From Gammaproteobacteria bacterium (GTDB taxonomy: Bacteria; Pseudomonadota; Gammaproteobacteria; Steroidobacterales; GCA-2729495): a stretch of DNA of 64,000 nt. This document shows positions 58,727-64,000 of the stretch, piece after piece. The DNA is taken from NCBI GenBank assembly GCA_030426355.1, contig JAUHYQ010000001.1, positions 434,001 to 498,000 of the forward strand, given 5' to 3'. Under the pieces are notes generated by a model. It had not been told where the DNA came from and made no database searches. It saw only the letters and a program-made list of their open reading frames with translations. How positions within the stretch are numbered: the stretch's first letter is position 1; every line of letters starts with the position of its first letter. A program made the translations under genes and the position numbers.

Positions 58727-60892
58727 ATGAATATACGTCACGCTGTTTTTACGCTTTCTATCTTTTCCGTCAGTGCATCGACGGCTCTGGCAGCGGCGCT
58801 GCCCGAAATTGTTTCCTATGCCGAAAGACGGTCATCCGACGTTCAGGATATTCCGGTCGCGGTCACCAGCTTTAACCCCAGCGACCTCGATCGTCGGCAG
58901 ATTACCGGCACGCTTGATCTCATCAACAACGTACCGAACATGAGCGGCTCGCACAACGTGTCACTGGGCGGTTCAAATTCGTTCTTCCTGCGCGGCATCG
59001 GTAACGCCGAATCCATTGCAACGTTTGATGTGCCCATTGGTACTTACATTGACGAGATTTATATTTCACGGCAAAACCAGAACCAGATAGAGCTGTTTGA
59101 CATCGAGAGCCTTGAGGCTCTGCGTGGTCCACAGGGAACACTGTTCGGTCGCAACACCACCGGCGGTGCCATTGTGGTGACTTCGCAAAAACCCACCGAT
59201 GAGTTTTCTGCTTCCGTTGAAGGCGGCATCGGCAGTTACAGCCGCTATCACCTGAAAGGCGGCCTCAACCTGCCGATCTCGGACACACTGGCAGCCCGGT
59301 TTAATGCCTTTGTCATTGATGAAGACGGCTGGATGGACAGCGTCACGACCGGTGACACTTACAACGGTGAAGAGGCCTACGGCATGCGCGCCGCACTGCG
59401 CTTCACCCCCAACGATACCTGGACGTGGGACGGGTCTCTGCAGTATTCCGACACCGACTCACAGGCTGTGGGCACGGCTGCCTTTCCGGTCGGCTCACGC
59501 CTGCCGGAAACCGGCGACCTGACGCTCAACCAGACAGCGCTGTTTGATTGTGAAGGCCCCAAATCCGATGCCCTGGGAACCACGGCACCGACCTGTAGCT
59601 TCAACAAAATGGAATCGCTGTTGTTCGCATCCAACCTTGCGTACGATGCAGGTCCTTTCACGGTTAACTTCATCGTCGGCTACTACGACCTTGAGCAGAA
59701 CTACGCGGCGGACTTTCTCGACAACTCACAGAATCTGCCCTTCGGCCCGGCATTTGGTGACACATACATCATTGCCAACAACGGCGAACACGATCAGTTA
59801 AGTGGTGAGCTGAAGATTACCGGCGATGCCAATGACGGCAGACTTCGTTATGTCGGCGGCTTGTTTTACATGGACGAAGACAACGAAACCAACTTCACCG
59901 ACTGGGTAGGTACCAAACCCGGAATAGTCGCGTTCAACGTTCGCACACCGCTGAAGAACACCACCCAATCCTTGGCTGCCTATGGTCAGCTGGACTTTGA
60001 CATTACGGATCAGCTAACCCTGCAGGCAGGCGGTCGCTGGACGGATGAAGAAAAAGATATCAGCATCAACAGTGTGCTGTCTTTTGTGCCGGTAACCGAT
60101 GCCGACCTGATCGCCGCGGGCATACCGCTCGAGCAAAGTGAAGACAAATTTACCTACAAGCTGGGCGCACGCTATCAGTTTAACGAGGACACCATGGGCT
60201 ACGTCTCGTACACCACCGGCTTCAAATCAGGTGGCTGGAATGCCCGCGGCAGCTCGGCTGCAGCGTTAGCTGCCTTTGGGCCGGAAGAAGTGGACTCAAT
60301 TGAAGCCGGCCTCCGCTCCGAGTGGATGGACAACCGGTTGCGCACCAACCTGACGGTCTTTCAGGCCAAGTACGACGATATCCAGATCGCCACTGTTGAA
60401 GGTGCGCTGTTTATTACCACCAACGCGGGTGATTCCAAGATTAACGGCCTTGAGCTGGAAGTAACACTGGCCGCAACCGAAAACCTGACGGTGTTTGGCA
60501 ACCTTGGTCTGATGGATGGCAAGTACACCCGCCTCTCGATGGGCGGCATGCTCGCGGGCATCGGGCCGGAACCGACGCGCACACCGAACAGTACCGCAAT
60601 GATCGGCGCCGAATACGTGGTGCCGCAGTCGATATTGAACGGTGAAGTGTTCTTTGCCGGACAGGCTACCCGGTGGGCCGATTACTACATGGGCAACGAT
60701 AATGCACCCGAGACCAAAATTGAGGCGCATACTTTGGCGAACGCTCAGGCAGGTTGGCGCAATGACAACTGGGAAGCCGTGATCGAATGCAAAAACTGTT
60801 TCGATGAAGAATGGTTCGGCACTAACCTTTTCAACGTGCTGTACACCGCCGATCCGGTGCGCTGGGGCCTCCGCGTAAAGCGTAGCTTCTAG
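58727..60892 (+). CDS. TonB-dependent outer-membrane receptor
   Basis: A 721-residue receptor. The signal peptide is about residues 1-23 (FTLSIFSVSASTALAA). The plug domain shows VQDIPVAVTSFNPSDLDRRQ, FFLRGIGN, and LRGPQGTLFGRNTTGGAIV near 130. The barrel continues to the terminal RWGLRVKRSF. The TonB box is not obvious; the short segment IVSYAERRSSD before the plug may serve. It imports an unknown substrate. A strong terminator follows at 60918, before the VOC gene. It is a different subtype from the receptor at 30320. Confidence 0.94.
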   Translation: MNIRHAVFTLSIFSVSASTALAAALPEIVSYAERRSSDVQDIPVAVTSFNPSDLDRRQITGTLDLINNVPNMSGSHNVSLGGSNSFFLRGIGNAESIATFDVPIGTYIDEIYISRQNQNQIELFDIESLEALRGPQGTLFGRNTTGGAIVVTSQKPTDEFSASVEGGIGSYSRYHLKGGLNLPISDTLAARFNAFVIDEDGWMDSVTTGDTYNGEEAYGMRAALRFTPNDTWTWDGSLQYSDTDSQAVGTAAFPVGSRLPETGDLTLNQTALFDCEGPKSDALGTTAPTCSFNKMESLLFASNLAYDAGPFTVNFIVGYYDLEQNYAADFLDNSQNLPFGPAFGDTYIIANNGEHDQLSGELKITGDANDGRLRYVGGLFYMDEDNETNFTDWVGTKPGIVAFNVRTPLKNTTQSLAAYGQLDFDITDQLTLQAGGRWTDEEKDISINSVLSFVPVTDADLIAAGIPLEQSEDKFTYKLGARYQFNEDTMGYVSYTTGFKSGGWNARGSSAAALAAFGPEEVDSIEAGLRSEWMDNRLRTNLTVFQAKYDDIQIATVEGALFITTNAGDSKINGLELEVTLAATENLTVFGNLGLMDGKYTRLSMGGMLAGIGPEPTRTPNSTAMIGAEYVVPQSILNGEVFFAGQATRWADYYMGNDNAPETKIEAHTLANAQAGWRNDNWEAVIECKNCFDEEWFGTNLFNVLYTADPVRWGLRVKRSF

Positions 60893-60917
60893 GCCAAGAA
60901 GGAAGGCAGGCAATGCA

Positions 60918-60950
60918 GCCGGCCGTGCCCGTGGGCACGGCCGGCTTTTT
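60918..60950 (+). terminator. Strong terminator after the second TonB receptor
   Basis: GCCGGCCGTGCCC (60918-60930) pairs perfectly with GGGCACGGCCGGC (60933-60945) around a 2-base tip (the last pair opens to give a 4-base loop), followed by TTTTT. It begins 26 bp after the receptor stop codon. Confidence 0.92.
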
Positions 60951-60996
60951 CGTTTATTTTATCGTCAATAAGAAATTCAGCCGGGACATTAATGCC

Positions 60997-61890
60997 GTGT
61001 TAAAAAGTATTGTCATTGTCACCATTTCTGTTCTGAAGCTCGGTTCCGTCGAGCCGGCCTATCAGGAGTATCTGGAATACACGACCGTAGAGCGCGGTAC
61101 CGTCGGTACAGGCCTCAGCGAGGTATGGAACACGCCGTCTATGACTGGCCGGAAGTACGTGCTCATGCAACCGGCAAGTGAAGCCGATGTTTACATTCGC
61201 TTTGTAGAGAACGCCCCGGTGCAGGGCTACGCGCCGCTGGCAACGCTGGGATGGAACGCAACCGAATTGCTGGTCACCGATCCCGATGCTCTGGCAGCCA
61301 GCTTTGCGGATACGCCTTTTGAAGTTGTCGGCCCGCCCGCGGATTTGTGGGATGCGCCGAATGCGCCGCGGGCCATGCAGGTAATCGGGCCGGGCGACGA
61401 GGTGCTCTACCTGACCCGCAACGGTGACTTCGCAACCTACACGGACGTTGACCGCCTGTTCATCATGGTTCTGGGCGGCAACTCGCTGGACTCGTTGAGC
61501 GATTTCTATGGCGAAAAGCTCGGGCTGTTGCTCGATAAGCCACTGCAACTGCCGGTCCCGTTCATGGCCGGCGCGCAGGGAGTTGCTGCGGATACGCTGT
61601 ATCCGTTACGGGTCGCAATACTCTCCAAAGACTACCTGCTGGAACTGGATGAATACCCGGATACGGTGCCGCAGCGCCCTGTGCAGGCCGGCTATCTGCC
61701 GCCGGGCACCGCAATGGTCAGCTTTGAAGTCGCCGATCTGGACGCTCTGGACGTTGACTGGCGTTCAACGCCACAACCTGTAAATGAATTTCCATACAAC
61801 GGGCGGCGCGTCGGGGTTACCATCGGGCCCGCCGGCGAATGGCTGGAACTGATCGAAACACCCGTCATCGTGGCCGACCCGGCAGGATAA
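60997..61890 (+). CDS. VOC-family (glyoxalase-like) protein
   Basis: A 297-residue protein from GTG 60997. The frame is open to 60913, but that reading would run through the terminator hairpin. It looks like two beta-alpha-beta-beta-beta VOC modules: SIVIVTISVLKLGSVEPAYQ at the N-terminus, then PASEADVYIRFVEN near 66, and a second module with MVLGGNSLDSLSDFYGEKLG near 160 and GPAGEWLELIETP near the end. Metal ligands are not certain. Members include dioxygenases, lyases and isomerases. Six bases before the ASCH gene, so part of the same transcript. Confidence 0.75.
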   Translation: MLKSIVIVTISVLKLGSVEPAYQEYLEYTTVERGTVGTGLSEVWNTPSMTGRKYVLMQPASEADVYIRFVENAPVQGYAPLATLGWNATELLVTDPDALAASFADTPFEVVGPPADLWDAPNAPRAMQVIGPGDEVLYLTRNGDFATYTDVDRLFIMVLGGNSLDSLSDFYGEKLGLLLDKPLQLPVPFMAGAQGVAADTLYPLRVAILSKDYLLELDEYPDTVPQRPVQAGYLPPGTAMVSFEVADLDALDVDWRSTPQPVNEFPYNGRRVGVTIGPAGEWLELIETPVIVADPAG

Positions 61891-61896
61891 GCAGCC

Positions 61897-62400
61897 ATGC
61901 CTTACCTGCCCGGAGGCTGTGCACAACCCGATCCCGCTGAACTGCGGGCCTGGTGGGATAAACTTCGCCGCGAACCCGGCAATGCGTCGCTGCCGGATCA
62001 TTACGAAGTGCGCTGGATCGGGCTGGACGATGAAACCACCGAGCAGGTTATCGAGTTAATTATTGCCGGCGATAAGACGGGCACGTTTACTTTGCCCTGG
62101 ATTATTGAGCACACCAACACGTCGGCACCCGCGCCAGGCGACACGATTATCCTCGTCGACTTTGGCGGCCATCCGCGGCTGGTCGTGAGGCTGACAGACA
62201 TAACAGAAGTTGCGTTTGGCGGGATTACGAACGAACACACGGCCATTGACGGCACACCGGTGCGCGATCTTGCCGTCTGGATTCCACTGCATACGCACTA
62301 CTGGAATAACTTACTGCGGCCCTACGGGCTTACGGTCAGCGCCGACATGCCGGTGCTGGTGGAAAAATTTGAACTCTTGTGTAAAAACGCTACAACATGA
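61897..62400 (+). CDS. ASCH-domain protein
   Basis: A 167-residue protein with an ASCH fold, related to PUA domains and predicted to bind RNA or nucleotides. The hallmark stretch AGDKTGTFTLPWIIEHTN is near residue 58, followed by PGDTIILVDFGGHPRLVVRLTDI and EVAFGGITNEHTAIDGTPVRD near 105. Family members have been tied to RNA modification or to nucleoside amidohydrolase activity. Its ATGA overlaps the start of the methyltransferase gene by four bases. Confidence 0.82.
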   Translation: MPYLPGGCAQPDPAELRAWWDKLRREPGNASLPDHYEVRWIGLDDETTEQVIELIIAGDKTGTFTLPWIIEHTNTSAPAPGDTIILVDFGGHPRLVVRLTDITEVAFGGITNEHTAIDGTPVRDLAVWIPLHTHYWNNLLRPYGLTVSADMPVLVEKFELLCKNATT

Positions 62401-63224
62401 ATAAATCGAACTCACAACCCGCAGCAAAGGAAAACTACATCCTCGGTTACGGCGAGGGCGCCATGCAGTGGATGACGAGCCGCACTGCGGAAGTGCACGG
62501 TGCCTTCTTGCTGCCCTGGTTAAAGCCCGGCATGCGTCTGCTTGACTGTGGTTGCGGGCCTGGCACCCTGACGCTGGGCTTTGCCAAACGCGTGGCACCC
62601 GGCGAAACCATCGGCATAGATCGCGAAGCCAGCCAGTTCACTGCGACAGTAAATGCGGCGCAGCGCGAAAACATCGGCAATCTGCATTTTGTGACCGGCG
62701 ATATTTACGAGTTGCCCTATGCCGATGAGAGCTTCGATGCCGTGTTCGCGTCAGCTGTGCTTGGCAGCGTATCGGATCCGCAACGGGTGGTTGCGGAAAT
62801 GGCGCGCGTGCTTAAACCCGGCGGCATCATGGCGCTTAAAGAGTTCGATCATGGCGGCGATATCATCTGGCCGCTGTCACCGTTGCTGGAAAAAAGCGCG
62901 GAGCTTTACCACGGCCTGCGCAAGCACAACGGTCATGCTGAGGATTGCGGCCGCCGGCTAAGGGGCTGGGTGCATGCGGCCGGTTGCGATGTGCAGCACC
63001 TGAGGGGGTTCTTCGACCAGCAAGCCGGTCCTGACGAATTGCGGGTCTACATCGATCGCAACAACTACCTGATCAACGAAATACTCGGCCCGCAATACAT
63101 AGAACTCGGCTGGTGCACGCAGGATGATCTGGCAGCTCAGGCCGCCGCCTGGGTGGAATTTGCTGCGAACCCGGCGGCGATATACCTCGCGTGCTGGTTT
63201 GAAGCTATCGGTATCAAGAGTTAG
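62397..63224 (+). CDS. SAM-dependent methyltransferase
   Basis: A 275-residue class I methyltransferase. The SAM-binding loop is RLLDCGCGPGTLTLGFAKRV near residue 48, with the acidic residue in IGIDREASQF, motif II-like TGDIYELPYADESFDAVF near 102, and VLKPGGIMALKEFDHGG near 142. The C-terminal part adds a lid (LIHE-like NNYLINEILGPQYIELGW). Similar to the UbiE/COQ5-like branch; the substrate is unknown. ATG 62397 overlaps the ASCH stop codon. Confidence 0.88.
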   Translation: MNKSNSQPAAKENYILGYGEGAMQWMTSRTAEVHGAFLLPWLKPGMRLLDCGCGPGTLTLGFAKRVAPGETIGIDREASQFTATVNAAQRENIGNLHFVTGDIYELPYADESFDAVFASAVLGSVSDPQRVVAEMARVLKPGGIMALKEFDHGGDIIWPLSPLLEKSAELYHGLRKHNGHAEDCGRRLRGWVHAAGCDVQHLRGFFDQQAGPDELRVYIDRNNYLINEILGPQYIELGWCTQDDLAAQAAAWVEFAANPAAIYLACWFEAIGIKS

Positions 63225-63228
63225 TCAA

Positions 63229-64000
63229 TTGGCAAACCCACACGCAATACCGCTGGCCGAGCCCGCGCCTAATTTTCGCGCCGCGCTGACGCGCCATTTC
63301 GCTGTTTACGGGTATACCCGGCGAGCGGTTTCGCTCGTATGGGACACCAATCGCACATTGGCGATTACGCTTGCTGTGCTCACCCTCACCGCCGGCCTGC
63401 TGCCGGCAGGCATGGCCTGGGTGGGCAAATTGATTGTCGACGGCGTCGTAATGCAGATGGATCTGGTGCGTGGCGGCGGCACAGCGGAGTATGCGGCCGT
63501 ACTCAAGCTGGTATTTCTCGAAGGCTGCATTATTGCGCTGCTTAATGTCGCGCAGCGTGGCATCAACGCCTGCCAGAGCTTGTTGCGTGCGCAACTCGGT
63601 TACCGCGTCAATGAGATGATTCTGGAGAAGGCGCTGACGCTGGACTTGTCGCAATTCGAAGATGCCGAGTTCTACGACAAGCTGTTGCGCGCACGCCGCG
63701 AGGCATCGAGCCGACCCCTAAGCCTGGTCATGCGCAGCTTCGCGCTGATGCAACAGCTGATCGCGCTGGTCAGCTTTGGCGTTCTGATCGCGCAGTTTTC
63801 TGTGTGGGCCATGGTGTTGCTGATTGTGGCGGGCTTGCCCGCCTTCGTCGCCGAAACCAAGTTCTCCGGCGATGCCTTCAGGCTGTTTCGGTTTCGTGCG
63901 CCGGAAGCGCGTGAGCAAAACTATCTCGAAATTGTAATGGCCCGCGAAGACCACGTGCAGGAGGTCAAGCTGTTCGGGCTTGGCCCGATGTTGCTGCAGC
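63229..64000 (+). CDS. ABC transporter (permease-ATPase type), C-terminus cut by window edge
   Basis: Read from TTG 63229, four bases after the methyltransferase stop codon, it runs off the right edge after 257 residues. It has an ABC exporter-type transmembrane domain: FRAALTRHFAVYGYTRRAVSLV, then hydrophobic segments LAITLAVLTLTAGLLPAGMAW, IALLNVAQRG, LIALVSFGVLIAQFSVWAMVLL, and the conserved coupling-helix pattern LTLDLSQFEDAEFYDKLLRARRE near 150. An ATPase domain should follow beyond the window. Its substrate is unknown. Probably co-transcribed with the ASCH and methyltransferase genes. Confidence 0.8.
   Translation, partial: MANPHAIPLAEPAPNFRAALTRHFAVYGYTRRAVSLVWDTNRTLAITLAVLTLTAGLLPAGMAWVGKLIVDGVVMQMDLVRGGGTAEYAAVLKLVFLEGCIIALLNVAQRGINACQSLLRAQLGYRVNEMILEKALTLDLSQFEDAEFYDKLLRARREASSRPLSLVMRSFALMQQLIALVSFGVLIAQFSVWAMVLLIVAGLPAFVAETKFSGDAFRLFRFRAPEAREQNYLEIVMAREDHVQEVKLFGLGPMLLQ

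Noticed and set aside
60913-60996. Longer N-terminus of the VOC protein
   Set aside because: This stretch contains the receptor gene's terminator hairpin and its translation does not match the family's N-terminal strand.

Overview
The window reads as a stretch of chromosome from a Gammaproteobacterium with fairly high GC and dense, mostly intact genes. The evidence is a CbpA/CbpM chaperone pair, a CpxRA/CpxP-type envelope stress locus, a hexameric-type citrate synthase, an NADP-type glutamate dehydrogenase, EgtB/EgtD, and two TonB-dependent receptors of the kind common in marine Gammaproteobacteria. I see no rRNA, tRNA, insertion sequence, phage gene or CRISPR array. Both window edges cut genes.

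Layout. 1-4133: two Rieske mononuclear-iron oxygenases flank an MFS transporter and a Tat-exported CIA30-like protein. 4118-11569: glutamate dehydrogenase, a membrane protein, an orphan molybdopterin hydroxylase large subunit, a TspO-like protein, a glutathione transferase, a rhomboid protease and a signal-less fasciclin protein. 11801-14339: a frameshifted MFS gene, a bacterial lipocalin and a hemerythrin/RIC-like protein. 14389-22596: a long minus-strand array (BciA-like reductase, glutathione transferase, cbpM-cbpA, hydrolase, HI0933-type flavoprotein, membrane proteins, histidine kinase, response regulator). 22769-25125: divergent CpxP/Spy-like gene and a HipBA toxin-antitoxin locus with its repeated operator. 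25234-30167: MFS, DUF427 and a phzF-egtB-egtD operon. 30320-35259: TonB receptor, SnoaL-like protein, dienelactone hydrolase lipoprotein, LpxR-like lipid A deacylase. 35243-40425: kelch-type protein and a run of exported proteins (fasciclin, CpeT-like, HutX-like, an unknown), an NmrA-like protein and DUF2970. 40571-46183: an RND efflux operon ending in a CarH-like B12-binding protein without a DNA-binding domain. 46180-52725: a compact operon with lysine 2,3-aminomutase, two ATP-grasp ligases, a GNAT-deacetylase-GNAT fusion and a metallo-beta-lactamase-fold hydrolase. 52906-58404: MgtE, MFS, a QEGLA/DUF1704 metallopeptidase-like protein and citrate synthase. 58727-64000: TonB receptor, VOC, ASCH, methyltransferase and the start of an ABC transporter.

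The strongest candidate for an undescribed system is the 46180-52725 operon. Its aminomutase keeps the residues that bind lysine and PLP in the characterised clostridial enzyme, at identical spacing. The next gene starts 2 bp after its stop, and the following junctions are a 4-bp overlap and a direct stop/start abutment. The content suggests beta-lysine is made, ligated to other amino acids by two different ATP-grasp enzymes, and acetylated or deacetylated by one three-domain protein. Second is the B12-binding protein behind the RND pump, which carries the Wx9EH signature of CarH light sensors.
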